DNA of 64,000 nucleotides from the NCBI RefSeq assembly GCF_017487405.1, contig NZ_CP062222.1:3209001-3273000 (forward strand), given 5' to 3'. Shown piece by piece: positions 7,585 through 16,962 of this stretch. The notes under the pieces were generated by a model. That model searched no databases. It was not told the origin of the DNA and saw nothing but the letters and a program-made list of their open reading frames with translations. The stretch comes from Brevundimonas goettingensis (lineage in GTDB: Bacteria > Pseudomonadota > Alphaproteobacteria > Caulobacterales > Caulobacteraceae). The position numbers and the translations under genes are program-made. Numbering within the stretch: position 1 is the first letter of the stretch; each line of letters opens with the position of its first letter.

Positions 7585-8886
7585 ATGACGCGGCCCGAGA
7601 CCACAATACCCGACGCTTCGACGCCCGCCTCGCGGCTGGTGATGAAATTCGGCGGCACCTCCATGGGCGACCTGGAGCGGATCCGCCGCGCCGCGCGCAT
7701 CGTCGCCGCCGAGGTCAAATCGGGCAAACAGGTCGCCGTGGTCGTCTCGGCCATGGCCGGCAAGACCAATGAGCTGGTCGCCTGGACCGACGGCGCGGGT
7801 CCGGCCGCGCAGGGCCTGCCCTTGTCCGACGACGAATACGACGTCGTGGTCGCCTCGGGCGAACAGGTCACCGCCGGCCTGCTGGCCCTGACCCTGCGCA
7901 ACATGGGTCACAACGCCCGCAGCTGGATGGGCTGGCAGATCCCGATCATCACCGACGACGCCCACGGCCGCGCCCGCATCGAAGACGTGCCGGGCGAGGT
8001 GCTGGGCGCCGCCATGGACCTGGGCGAGATCGCCGTGATCCCGGGCTTCCAGGGCGTGACGGCCGGCGGCCGGATCACCACCCTGGGCCGCGGCGGCTCG
8101 GACACCTCGGCGGTGGCGGTGGCGGCGGCGCTGGAATGCCCGTGCGACATCTACACCGACGTGGACGGCGTCTATACGACCGACCCGCGCATCGAGAAGA
8201 AGGCCACCAAGCTGAACCGCGTCTCATACGAAGAGATGCTGGAAATGGCGTCGCTCGGCGCCAAGGTGCTGCAAACCCGGTCGGTCGAACTGGCCATGGC
8301 CAAACAGGTCCCCGTGCGGGTCCTGTCGAGCTTCGTCGAACCCGACGAAAACGGAAACCTGCCGGTGGGAGCCGGCACCCTGATCTGTGACGAGGAAGAC
8401 ATCGTGGAAAAGCGCATCGTTTCGGGCGTGACCGTCAGCCGCGACGAGGCGCGCATCACCCTGCTGGGCCTCGCGGACCGCACCGACGCCCCGGCGGACG
8501 TCTTCACCCGCCTGGCCGAGGCCAACGTCAATGTGGACATGATCGTCCAGTCCCAGGCCCGCACCGCCGGCGGGGTCAATCTGACCTTCACCACGGGCCG
8601 TCGCGACGCCGTCCGGGCCGAGGAGCTGATGACCGCCGCCAAGGACGAGATCAAATTTGAAGAGATCCGCGTCGACGCCGACGTGGCCAAGGTCTCGGTC
8701 ATCGGGGTTGGGATGCGCAGCCATGCGGGCGTCGCCCAGACCATGTTCCGGGCCCTCGCCGACAAGGGCGTGAAGTTCCAGGCCATCTCCACCTCCGAGA
8801 TCAAGATCAGTGTCCTGATCGAGGACGCCTATGCGGAACTCGCGGTTCGTGCACTTCATTCGGCATACGGACTGGATGCGCTATAG
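7585..8886 (+). CDS. lysC: Aspartate kinase
   Basis: A 433-residue aspartokinase, the first enzyme of lysine, threonine and methionine synthesis. The kinase domain opens with VMKFGGTSMGDLERI and has the GRGGSDTSAVAVAAAL and YTDVDGVYTTDPR motifs. Two ACT domains at the C-terminus (from about residue 275) would bind lysine or threonine for feedback control; ISTSEIKISVLI is the last ACT strand pair. In-frame ATGs at 7540 and 7567 are alternatives; 7585 is chosen because MTRPE has better codon use and an AGG lies just upstream. Divergent from ubiG. Confidence 0.93.
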   Translation: MTRPETTIPDASTPASRLVMKFGGTSMGDLERIRRAARIVAAEVKSGKQVAVVVSAMAGKTNELVAWTDGAGPAAQGLPLSDDEYDVVVASGEQVTAGLLALTLRNMGHNARSWMGWQIPIITDDAHGRARIEDVPGEVLGAAMDLGEIAVIPGFQGVTAGGRITTLGRGGSDTSAVAVAAALECPCDIYTDVDGVYTTDPRIEKKATKLNRVSYEEMLEMASLGAKVLQTRSVELAMAKQVPVRVLSSFVEPDENGNLPVGAGTLICDEEDIVEKRIVSGVTVSRDEARITLLGLADRTDAPADVFTRLAEANVNVDMIVQSQARTAGGVNLTFTTGRRDAVRAEELMTAAKDEIKFEEIRVDADVAKVSVIGVGMRSHAGVAQTMFRALADKGVKFQAISTSEIKISVLIEDAYAELAVRALHSAYGLDAL

Positions 8887-8935
8887 ATAGCGTCACAGTA
8901 GCTCCCTATCTGGGAAGTCTGGGACGGGAGGCTGA

Positions 8936-11209
8936 ATGCCAATAGGCGGCGGATTGACGACGAGGGGGCCACGCAACCTCCTGCGCCAGATCCGTGAGGC
9001 CATGGCCGGTGCGGCTCCGGCCCAGGAGCGGCTCGATCGCGTCGTGCGCACCATCGCCCAGTCGATGGTCGCCGAGGTCTGTTCGATCTATCTGCGCCGC
9101 GCCTCGGGCGAGCTGGAGCTGTTCGCCACCGAAGGTCTGAACCGCGAGGCCGTGCACAACACCCGTCTGAGGCCCGGCGAGGGTCTGGTCGGCGAGGTGG
9201 CGCGCATGGCCCAGCCGATCAGCCTGTCGGACGCCCCGTCGCATCCCAGCTTCGCCTATCGTCCGGAAACGGGCGAAGACCCCTATCACGCCTTCCTCGG
9301 CGCGCCCCTGCTGCGCGGCGGTCGGGCCATCGGGGTTCTGGTCGTCCAGAACCGCGCCGAGCGCCGCTACGACCCCGACGAGGTCGAGGACATCCAGACC
9401 ATCGCCATGGTCCTGGCCGAGACGGTGGCCTCGGGCGAACTGCTGGGTCAGGAAGAGCTGCGCGACGTCGAGGTCGCCCCGCACCGCCCCGAACGGCTGA
9501 AGGGCCAGAAATTCGCCGACGGCCTGGCCTTCGGTCACGTCATCCTGCACGAGGCGCCGCTGGCGCCCGAGAAGCTGCTGTCATCCGACCCCGTGCTTGA
9601 GGAGATGAAGCTCAATCTCGGCCTCGCCGACCTGAAGTCCGGTATCGACAGAATGCTAGAGGGGGGTCAGGGCAAGCTGGCCGGCCAGTCGTTCGAGGTT
9701 CTGGAAACCTACCGGATGTTCGCCGACGACCGGGGCTGGAACCGGTCGCTGGTCGAGGCCGTGCGTTCGGGCCTGACGGCCGAGGCCGCCGTCGACCGCG
9801 TCCGCAACGAGCACCGCGCCCGCTTCGCCAAGGCCCGCGACCCCTATATCAAGGAACGGCTGCACGATTTCGAGGACCTGGCCAACCGGCTGTTGCGGGT
9901 CCTGGCCGGCGACAATCCGGGTCAGCGCGAACTGCCCGACGACGCCATTCTGGTGGCCCGCAACCTGGGGCCCGCCGACCTGCTGGAATATCCGCGCGAG
10001 ACCCTGAAGGGCCTCTTGCTGGAAGAGGGCTCGGCGGCCAGCCACGCGGCCATCGTCGCCCGGGCGCTGGGCATCCCCTGCGTCGGCCGTCTGATGGGGC
10101 TGCGCGACCGGCTGAGCGAGGGCGACCTCGTCATCGTCGACGGCGAGACCGGCGAGGCCCATCTGCGGCCCCGGCCCGACATGCTGGATTCGGTCCAGTC
10201 GCGCATGGCCGTCCGCGATCAGCGTCAGGCCGAGTTCGCCAAGCTTCGAGACGTTCCGGCCGTCACAGCCGATGGAACCCGCATCTCGCTCCTGACCAAC
10301 GCCGGTCTGGCCGTCGATCTGGAAAACCTAGACGAGACGGGCGCCGAGGGCATCGGCCTGTTCCGCACCGAATTCCAGTTCATGGTCTCCGAGGAGCTGC
10401 CGCGTCTGGACAGCCAGACGGCCCTCTACAAGCTGGTGCTGGACGCCGCCGGCGATCGGCCCGTGACCTTCCGCACCCTCGACATCGGCGGCGACAAGGT
10501 CCTGCCCTACATGGAGACGACCGAGCGGGAGGAGAATCCGGCTCTGGGCCGTCGCGCCATCCGCCTGGGGCTGGACCGGCCGTCCCTGCTGCGGCTGCAG
10601 CTGCGCGCGCTTCTGGCCGCCGGAGCCGGGCGCGAGCTGCGTGTCATGTTCCCGATGATCGCCACCGTCGACGAGTTCCGCGCCGCGCGCGAACTGGTCG
10701 ATGTGGAATGCGACTGGGCGCGGCGTCGCGGTCGCCCCCTGCCCGCCCTGCTGCGCGTCGGGGCGATGATCGAATGCCCCTCGGTGCTCTGGCACCTCGA
10801 CGCGCTCCTGCCCCTGACGGACTTCGTCTCGGTCGGGTCCAACGACCTGTTCCAGTACATGTACGCCGCCGACCGGACCAATCCGCTGGTCTCGGACCGG
10901 TACGACCCCCTGTCGCCCCCGGCGCTCAGGGCCCTGCAGTCGATCCAGAAGGCCTGCGCCGACACCGGCACGCCGGTGTCCGTGTGCGGAGAATTGGCCG
11001 GCCGCCCTCTGGAAGCCTTCGCCTTGTTGACGCTGGGCTTTACCCGACTGTCGGCGCCGGCGGGGGGCGTGGGGCCGGTCAAGCGGATGATTCTGTCCGC
11101 CGATCTGACCGCCGCCAAACGGGGTATGGCCAGCCTTCTGGGCAGCTCCGCCGGATCGATCCGTAACGAGATCGAAAGTCTGGCGCGAAAGTTGAACGTC
11201 GTGGTCTGA
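8936..11209 (+). CDS. ptsP: PTS-Ntr enzyme I (phosphoenolpyruvate-protein phosphotransferase)
   Basis: A 757-residue enzyme I of the nitrogen PTS, which passes phosphate from PEP to NPr (PtsO). It has an N-terminal GAF domain (about 20-165), the EI swivelling domain with phosphorylated His370 (GSAASHAAIVARALG) and the PEP-binding TIM barrel with LFRTEFQFM, SVGSNDLFQYMYAADR and catalytic Cys684 (SVCGELAG). The GAF domain separates PtsP from the sugar-PTS enzyme. GAF often senses glutamine, linking this pathway to nitrogen and stress control in Caulobacter relatives. It lies 49 bp after lysC, a frequent alphaproteobacterial pairing. Confidence 0.95.
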   Translation: MPIGGGLTTRGPRNLLRQIREAMAGAAPAQERLDRVVRTIAQSMVAEVCSIYLRRASGELELFATEGLNREAVHNTRLRPGEGLVGEVARMAQPISLSDAPSHPSFAYRPETGEDPYHAFLGAPLLRGGRAIGVLVVQNRAERRYDPDEVEDIQTIAMVLAETVASGELLGQEELRDVEVAPHRPERLKGQKFADGLAFGHVILHEAPLAPEKLLSSDPVLEEMKLNLGLADLKSGIDRMLEGGQGKLAGQSFEVLETYRMFADDRGWNRSLVEAVRSGLTAEAAVDRVRNEHRARFAKARDPYIKERLHDFEDLANRLLRVLAGDNPGQRELPDDAILVARNLGPADLLEYPRETLKGLLLEEGSAASHAAIVARALGIPCVGRLMGLRDRLSEGDLVIVDGETGEAHLRPRPDMLDSVQSRMAVRDQRQAEFAKLRDVPAVTADGTRISLLTNAGLAVDLENLDETGAEGIGLFRTEFQFMVSEELPRLDSQTALYKLVLDAAGDRPVTFRTLDIGGDKVLPYMETTEREENPALGRRAIRLGLDRPSLLRLQLRALLAAGAGRELRVMFPMIATVDEFRAARELVDVECDWARRRGRPLPALLRVGAMIECPSVLWHLDALLPLTDFVSVGSNDLFQYMYAADRTNPLVSDRYDPLSPPALRALQSIQKACADTGTPVSVCGELAGRPLEAFALLTLGFTRLSAPAGGVGPVKRMILSADLTAAKRGMASLLGSSAGSIRNEIESLARKLNVVV

Positions 11210-11471
11210 CGCGTCCCGTCCTGGTGCACCCTCCTCCAATTCGCTTCTGAGGAGAGCGCGCCACACCTCCCGGGCGAGCCGCCGTCATGCTTAACAGAGC
11301 GTTGAATGACCGGCTGAAATGCGATATCCAGACACCGACGAAAAACGATCTCCGGGGGGAGCTCAGAGCGACGAAGCCAATGTGGTATCGTTCGCGTCTT
11401 GGTCGAGTACGGCGCATGATCGGCATCCCGCAGTTCCGGGGTACGACGCGCCGAGTATGGGGTCAGCCTTC

Positions 11472-12602
11472 ATGGCGCTGGATACGGGGAATGTCCCCGA
11501 TGAGTTTCGGTCACATCCGGACTGGAAGGACCCTGTGCCCTCCATCGTCGACGCCGCGACTCTGGGCGCCGGGCTGCGCGCCACCCGCGAGGCCTCGGGC
11601 CGTTCGCTGGCCGAGCTGTCGGTCGTCACCCGCGTCCACACCCGCTATCTGATCGCTCTGGAAGAGGGCGACTTCTCGGCCCTGCCGTCGCGCGTCTTCG
11701 CCATCGGCTATGTCCGCGCCTATGCCGAGGCCCTGGGCCTGGACGAGCAGCTGGCCGTCGAACGCTTCAAGCGCGAAAGCCCGGACGGTTCGGTGCCGCT
11801 GCAGGCGCCGGTCGGCGTCGCCTTCCAGGACGTGCGTCGCTATTCGCCGCGCGTCATCGCCGCCGTGGCCGCGATCGCCGTCGCCGTGGTCGGCTGGAAC
11901 GTCTTCCAGCGCGTCAACATGCTGCGCGCGCCGCAGCCGTCGGACATCGCCTCCGTGCCCGAGAGCTGGACCCTGGGCGACGTGCCCGGCCAGCACCCCG
12001 TCAGCATCGGCGCGCCCCACCCGGCCCCGCCGGACCAGACCACGCCCGCCCTCTATGTCACGCCCGGCCTCGAGGCCCAGCTGACCGGCATCGACCCGAC
12101 CGACCTCGAAGCCGTCGCGGCCGCCGCCGCCGCCCGGGCGACGCCGGTGCAGGCCGCCTTCAATCCGCGCGGCGCCATCTATGGCGCGGCCGCCACCGCC
12201 TCCCAGGTCGTGCTGCAGGCCAAGAAGGCCGCCGCCCTTGTTGTCCGCATGAGCGACGGCCGCGTCCTGTTCGCCCGCCAGCTGGCCGCCGGCGAAAGCT
12301 GGCGCGCCCCGACGGGCGTCGCCGCCACGGTCGACGTCTCCGACCCGACCGCCTTCGACGTCTATCTGAACGGCGAGCATGGGGGCGGTCTGTCCACCGT
12401 CCTGACCCCGCTGGCCCAGCTGAACCAGCGCGCCGAACAGCTGGCCCGTCAGACCGCCTCCGAGGTCGCCGCCCAGGCCGCCGCCGCCCAGCGCACCGCC
12501 GATCAGGCCGCCGCCCGGACCGCCGCCCAGGCGGGGCAGGTGATCCAGGCCAACGCCGTCCAGGCCCAGCAGGGCTTCAACGCGGCGGTCGCGCCTCAAT
12601 AA
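11472..12602 (+). CDS. RodZ-like membrane protein with helix-turn-helix and DUF4115 domains
   Basis: About 376 residues. A cytoplasmic HTH_25 domain (about 30-90: LGAGLRATREASGRSLAELS then TRYLIALEEGDFSALPS) is followed by a single membrane segment (about 128-146, VIAAVAAIAVAVVGWNVF). A periplasmic part follows with a Pro-rich linker and a DUF4115-like domain (LVVRMSDGRVLFARQLAAGE). An Ala/Gln-rich coiled tail ends it. This architecture is RodZ, which links MreB to the envelope. The ATG at 11472 is chosen; the frame is open back to 11319, but codon bias there is poor. A near-consensus CtrA site (TTAA-N7-TTGA, 11291-11305) lies upstream. Confidence 0.75.
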   Translation: MALDTGNVPDEFRSHPDWKDPVPSIVDAATLGAGLRATREASGRSLAELSVVTRVHTRYLIALEEGDFSALPSRVFAIGYVRAYAEALGLDEQLAVERFKRESPDGSVPLQAPVGVAFQDVRRYSPRVIAAVAAIAVAVVGWNVFQRVNMLRAPQPSDIASVPESWTLGDVPGQHPVSIGAPHPAPPDQTTPALYVTPGLEAQLTGIDPTDLEAVAAAAAARATPVQAAFNPRGAIYGAAATASQVVLQAKKAAALVVRMSDGRVLFARQLAAGESWRAPTGVAATVDVSDPTAFDVYLNGEHGGGLSTVLTPLAQLNQRAEQLARQTASEVAAQAAAAQRTADQAAARTAAQAGQVIQANAVQAQQGFNAAVAPQ

Positions 12603-12666
12603 GGCGCATTCAAAGTGGCGGGCCGTCATGGCCATGCCACGATGAAGCGCCTATCTTGCGTCTGAC

Positions 12667-13812
12667 ATGAGCGACCATTCGCATATCCGTCCCTGGCGCC
12701 ACATCGAGCGCCGCAAGAGCCGCCAGATCATGGTGGGGTCCGTCGCCGTGGGCGGCGATGCGCCCATCAGCGTCCAGTCGATGACCAACACCCTGACCTC
12801 GGACGCCAATGCGACCATCGGTCAGATCCGCGAACTGGAAGAAGCCGGCGCCGACATCGTCCGCGTCTCCTGTCCCGACGAGGATTCGACCGCGGCGTTA
12901 AGAACCATCGCCAGGGCCGCCAAGGTGCCTTTGGTCGCGGACATCCACTTCCACTACAAGCGCGGCATCGAGGCGGCCGAGGCCGGCGCCGCCTGCCTGC
13001 GCATCAACCCGGGCAATATCGGCAACGCCCAGCGGGTCCGGGACGTCATCCAGGCCGCCCGCGACAACGGCTGTTCCATGCGTATCGGCGTCAACGCCGG
13101 CTCGCTGGAGAAGGAGCTGCTCGAGAAATACGGGGAGCCCTGCCCCGACGCCATGGTCGAGAGCGCGCTCAACCACGCCCGCATCCTGCAGGACAACGAT
13201 TTCCACGAGTTCAAGATCTCGGTGAAGGCGTCGGACCCCTTCCTGACCGTCGCCGCCTATCAGCAGCTGGCCGAGGCCATCGACTGTCCGCTGCACCTCG
13301 GCGTGACCGAGGCGGGGCCGTTGCGGACCGGCACGATCAAGTCGTCGATCGGCATGGGCAATATGCTCTGGGCCGGGATCGGCGACACAATCCGGGTCTC
13401 GCTGGCCGCCGATCCGGTCGAGGAGATCAAGGTCGGCTTCGACATCCTCAAGTCGCTGGGCCTGCGCCACCGGGGCGTCAACATCATCGCCTGCCCGTCC
13501 TGCGCCCGTCAGGGCTTCAACGTCATCGAGACGGTGGGCGTGCTAGAAGAGAAGCTGGCCCACATCTCGACCGCCATGTCGCTGTCGATCATCGGCTGCG
13601 TGGTCAACGGTCCGGGCGAGGCCCTCTACACCGACGTCGGCTTCACCGGCGGCGGCAAGGGCTCGGGCATGGTCTATCTGAACGGCAAGATCGCCCACAA
13701 ACTCGACAATGCGAGGATGGTCGATGAGATCGTCCAGATGGTCGAGGCCAAGGCCGCCGAACTGGATGCCGCCCGGGCGGCGGAGGCCACCGCCCGCGTC
13801 GCGGCGGAATAG
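12667..13812 (+). CDS. ispG: 4-hydroxy-3-methylbut-2-en-1-yl diphosphate synthase
   Basis: IspG (GcpE), the penultimate enzyme of the MEP isoprenoid pathway, 381 residues. It shows the TIM-barrel start [20 protein letters not shown] and the three [4Fe-4S] ligands Cys276 and Cys279 ([10 protein letters not shown]) and Cys311 ([12 protein letters not shown]). The fourth ligand is expected to be the glutamate of GPGEA. Length matches bacterial IspG without the plant-type insert. The last 20 residues are an Ala/Glu helix beyond the conserved core. It lies 64 bp after the RodZ-like gene, an arrangement also known from other Proteobacteria. Confidence 0.97.
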   Translation: MSDHSHIRPWRHIERRKSRQIMVGSVAVGGDAPISVQSMTNTLTSDANATIGQIRELEEAGADIVRVSCPDEDSTAALRTIARAAKVPLVADIHFHYKRGIEAAEAGAACLRINPGNIGNAQRVRDVIQAARDNGCSMRIGVNAGSLEKELLEKYGEPCPDAMVESALNHARILQDNDFHEFKISVKASDPFLTVAAYQQLAEAIDCPLHLGVTEAGPLRTGTIKSSIGMGNMLWAGIGDTIRVSLAADPVEEIKVGFDILKSLGLRHRGVNIIACPSCARQGFNVIETVGVLEEKLAHISTAMSLSIIGCVVNGPGEALYTDVGFTGGGKGSGMVYLNGKIAHKLDNARMVDEIVQMVEAKAAELDAARAAEATARVAAE

Positions 13813-13814
13813 AC

Positions 13815-14591
13815 CTAGATCACCTTGAACAGCCGCAGGGCCTGATAGCCCGCGGACAGAAGCACGACCGCGCCGACGCCGTATGTCAGGACCTGACGGG
13901 GGGCGATGCGAGCGATGACCCCGGCCAGGGGGGCGGCGATCAGGCCGCCGACGATCAGGCCGGCGACGGCGGTGGCGTGGCTGGCGATGCCCTCGGCCTG
14001 TTCCCAGTGACCGGTCAGCAAGGCGGCAAGGAAGGTCGCCGAAATGGCGGCGGTGACGAAGAATTCGGCGGTGTTGGTGGTGCCGATCGAGATGCGCGGG
14101 TCCTGCCCCGAGCCGACCATGGTCGTGGTCACGGTAGGCCCCCAGCCGCCCCCGCCGATGGCGTCGAAGAAGCCGCCGACCAGACCCAGGGGGGCGGAGA
14201 ACTTCACCGGAAACACGCGCTCACGCGTTTTCCTGGTGGCCCTCCAGATGATGACCAGACCCATGATCGACAGATAGGCGGTGATCCACGGCTTGAGGAC
14301 ATCGCCATTCACCGTGGTCAGGACGAAGGCGCCGAGAATGCCGCCGACCACACCCCCGGCCGCGAGCGGGACGAACAGCTTCCAGTTCACATTCTTGTTC
14401 GCGGCATGCGACCCGGCCGAGGCCGCCGTGGTGAAGACCTCGGCGGCATGGACGCTGGCCGAGGCCGTTGCGGGCGGCACGCCGAAGGCCAGCAGCACGG
14501 TCGAGGAAATCACGCCATAGGCCATGCCCAGGGCCCCGTCGACGCATTGCGCCAGGAAGCCGACCGCGAGGAAGAGCAGGAAGTCTTGCAT
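13815..14591 (-). CDS. TauE/SafE family sulfite exporter-like permease
   Basis: A 258-residue inner-membrane protein with roughly eight hydrophobic helices. The N-terminal FLAQCVDGALGMAYGVISST and the internal repeat GLVGGFFDAIGGGGWGPTVT are the two hallmark G-rich motifs of the TauE/SafE family, which exports sulfite, sulfoacetate or related anions. The substrate cannot be told from sequence. It is convergent with ispG, leaving only 2 bp between stops, and is transcribed away from the response-regulator gene upstream. Confidence 0.88.
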   Translation of the reverse strand: MQDFLLFLAVGFLAQCVDGALGMAYGVISSTVLLAFGVPPATASASVHAAEVFTTAASAGSHAANKNVNWKLFVPLAAGGVVGGILGAFVLTTVNGDVLKPWITAYLSIMGLVIIWRATRKTRERVFPVKFSAPLGLVGGFFDAIGGGGWGPTVTTTMVGSGQDPRISIGTTNTAEFFVTAAISATFLAALLTGHWEQAEGIASHATAVAGLIVGGLIAAPLAGVIARIAPRQVLTYGVGAVVLLSAGYQALRLFKVI

Positions 14592-14722
14592 GGATCGGGC
14601 GGGCTCCGGCGGAAGCGGGACGAGGATGTGCCGTTGTTCTCGGATGGGCGTCGAAGTCGGTAAAGCGACAAATCCTAGCTGCGGAGGCGAGTATTTCTCC
14701 CGCCTCCCGGAATGGCCCAGCG

Positions 14723-15340
14723 CTAGTGGGTCGTCACCCGGGTGATCGCCTCCAGCACCTGGGCGCCGGTATAGGGTTTGAGCACCAGGGCCTCAGCCAG
14801 ATCGGCGTGCCGGGCCGCGGCGCCGATGTCGCCGGTCAGGAAGAGGGACGGCAGGCCCCAACGGTCCTTGAGCGCGCGGGCCAGGTCGATGCCCGTGGTT
14901 TCGCCGGTCAGGTTAATATCCAGCAGGGCCAGGTCGACGAGGTGGAGCGCCGCCGCGGCCTCGGCCGCCTCGGCGTTCTGGAACGGGCCGACGACGCTGT
15001 GGCCCGCCTCGACCAGAGCCAGGGTCAGGTCGGCCGCCGTCTCGGGATCATCCTCCACCAGCAACAGGGTCAGGGGCTCGGGCGCCGTCGTCTCGGCGGC
15101 CTTTGGGCGGGGCGTCTGACGGATCAGGACGGCGCGGAGGTCGGCCCAGACCTCGGCGTCCGTCCGCTGGAGATCGAGGTCGTAGATGCCGGCCATGGCG
15201 CGCAGCTCGGCCGAGGCCGCCTCCGACAGGCCGCCGTCGCCGACCTGTTCAAGCAGGCGGTCGTAGAGGGCGCAGAGACGTTCAACGGCCTCGTGAGCCT
15301 CGTCATTGGCGGTTTCGGACACGGGCGGACGATCGAACAT
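14723..15340 (-). CDS. Response regulator with C-terminal receiver domain
   Basis: 205 residues. The first 85 or so form an all-helical region (ERLCALYDRLLEQ, LSEAASAELRAMAGIYDL) with no recognised output motif. The receiver domain starts at about 90: acidic pair Asp97/Asp98 (LLLVEDDPE), phosphoacceptor Asp141 (LALLDINLTGETTGI), Thr169 (FLTGD) and Lys198 (LKPY). All key residues are present, so it should be phosphorylated. The domain order (effector-like region first) is like PhyR and related stand-alone signalling regulators. No kinase is adjacent. The partner is unknown. Confidence 0.85.
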   Translation of the reverse strand: MFDRPPVSETANDEAHEAVERLCALYDRLLEQVGDGGLSEAASAELRAMAGIYDLDLQRTDAEVWADLRAVLIRQTPRPKAAETTAPEPLTLLLVEDDPETAADLTLALVEAGHSVVGPFQNAEAAEAAAALHLVDLALLDINLTGETTGIDLARALKDRWGLPSLFLTGDIGAAARHADLAEALVLKPYTGAQVLEAITRVTTH

Positions 15341-15535
15341 TGGAGGTCTCCGGACTGAACAGCTCGACCGGACCTAAGGCGTGGGGCCGGGATTGGTAAC
15401 CGGCCCTGACGGGATCGTGACGCCGGATCACAACTGCGCCAGCGCGCGGTTCGGCCGCACTGAACCGCGATTCCTCGACATGACGACGCCTCCCGGAGTA
15501 AGACCGCGCCTCCTTCAGAACAGGCGACCTCTCCC

Positions 15536-16603
15536 TTGCGACTGCCCCAGGCCCGGCTCGATCAGGTGCTCGATCGCTTCCATCAGGTGGAGGCGCGCAT
15601 GGGTGCGGCCACCGACGGTCAGGAGATCGTGCGCCTGTCCAGGGAACACGCCGAGATGAAGCCGGTCGCCGACGCCGTTCAGGCGCTCGCAAAGGTCCGG
15701 TCCGAGATCGAGGACCTCGCGGCGATGGCCGAGGATCCGGAAATGGCCGCCATGGCCGCCGACGAGCTGGAGGCGCTGAACGCCCGCCTGCCGGAGATGG
15801 AGCGCGACGTCGCCCTGCTGCTGGCCCCGCGCGACGCCGACGAGAACGCCTCGGCCGTGCTCGAAGTCCGCGCTGGCACCGGTGGGGACGAGGCCGCCAT
15901 CTTCGCCGGCGACCTGTTCCGCATGTATTCGCGCTATGCCTCGAGCCGCGGCTGGCGGGTAGAGCTGGACTCGGCGACCGAGGGCGACGCCGGGGGCTAC
16001 AAGGAAATCATCGCCACCGTCACCGGCGACGGCGTCTTCGGCCGGCTGAAGTTCGAGAGCGGCGTCCACCGCGTCCAGCGCGTTCCGGCGACGGAGACCC
16101 AAGGCCGCATCCACACCTCGGCCGCCACGGTCGCCGTCCTGCCCGAGGTCGAGGACGTCGAGATCGAGATCCACGACAAGGACATCCGCATCGACACCTT
16201 CCGCGCTTCCGGCTCGGGCGGCCAGCACGTCAACAAGACCGACTCGGCCGTGCGCATCACCCACTTCCCGACCGGGATCGTGGTGACGTCGTCGGAGAAG
16301 TCTCAGCACGTCAACCGCGACAAGGCTATGAAGAACCTGCGCGTTCGCCTGTACGACATGCAGCGTCAGGCCAAGGACAACGCCCGGTCGGACGCCCGCA
16401 AATCCCAGGTCGGCTCGGGCGACCGGTCCGAACGCATCCGCACCTACAACTATCCGCAAGGACGGGTCAGCGACCACCGCATCAACCTGACCCTGCACAG
16501 CCTGCCGCAGATCATGGAAGGGGACATCGACCCCCTGCTCAACGCCCTGATCGCCGAGGACCAGGCCGCGCGTCTGGCGGATCTGGAAGCGGAGTTTAAC
16601 TAG
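15536..16603 (+). CDS. prfA: Peptide chain release factor 1
   Basis: RF1, 355 residues, terminates translation at UAA and UAG. The GGQ peptidyl-tRNA hydrolysis motif is at 228-230 ([16 protein letters not shown]), and [16 protein letters not shown] carries the P-A-T anticodon-reading tripeptide that distinguishes RF1 from RF2 (SPF). The start appears to be TTG at 15536 ([15 protein letters not shown]); no ATG or GTG precedes the conserved N-terminal helix in frame. In many bacteria prmC, the GGQ methyltransferase gene, follows prfA; here a repeat-containing gap follows instead. Confidence 0.96.
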   Translation: MRLPQARLDQVLDRFHQVEARMGAATDGQEIVRLSREHAEMKPVADAVQALAKVRSEIEDLAAMAEDPEMAAMAADELEALNARLPEMERDVALLLAPRDADENASAVLEVRAGTGGDEAAIFAGDLFRMYSRYASSRGWRVELDSATEGDAGGYKEIIATVTGDGVFGRLKFESGVHRVQRVPATETQGRIHTSAATVAVLPEVEDVEIEIHDKDIRIDTFRASGSGGQHVNKTDSAVRITHFPTGIVVTSSEKSQHVNRDKAMKNLRVRLYDMQRQAKDNARSDARKSQVGSGDRSERIRTYNYPQGRVSDHRINLTLHSLPQIMEGDIDPLLNALIAEDQAARLADLEAEFN

Positions 16604-16798
16604 GGAGCCCTTCTCCCCCTGCGGGAGAGGGACATGAGTCATCGCCCTCGCGCGCCACTGCGCCAAGGAGATAGGGAAGCGGCGGAGCACGGGCGATCTC
16701 GCCCGGATACCGTTGACGATCAGCGTCGCCGCTGGCCGCTCTAAAGGGAGTTTCGGCGTGGTCGCCCGTGCTCCGCTCGATCGGTTCGCATCCCCGGA

Positions 16799-16926
16799 CA
16801 CCGCTCATCCCGACGAAAGTCGGGATCCAGAGTCACATCGGCTGTTCGAGGGTTCGCGCCGTCCGCATCCTTGCGGCCGACACGGCGTCTGAATCTGGAT
16901 TCCGGCATTCGCCGGGATGAGCGGTG
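16799..16926. repeat. 128-bp dispersed repeat with inverted ends, copy 1
   Basis: The element begins CACCGCTCATCCC and ends GGGATGAGCGGTG, a perfect 13-bp terminal inverted repeat. Each end continues into a hairpin (CCCGACGAAAGTCGGG on the left, CCGGCATTCGCCGG on the right). The middle contains GCATCCTTGCGGC. A second copy with the same ends, spacing and centre lies at 57449-57575. It carries no open reading frame and behaves like a MITE or paired REP unit. The rest of the 359-bp gap after prfA holds a CTCCCCCTGCGGGAGAGG palindrome (about 16611-16628) and no gene that I can see. Confidence 0.75.
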
Positions 16927-16962
16927 AAAATGTCCCCCCTCCCCCGATAGGGGAGGATCCTG

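Noticed and set aside
11291..11305. CtrA-binding site upstream of the RodZ-like gene
   Set aside because: TTAA-N7-TTGA has one mismatch to TTAA-N7-TTAA and such near matches are common; noted in the gene entry but not called as a feature.
16799..16926. CRISPR array or attachment site for the paired repeats
   Set aside because: Only two copies 40 kb apart, with no regular spacers, no cas genes, no integrase and no tRNA gene nearby.
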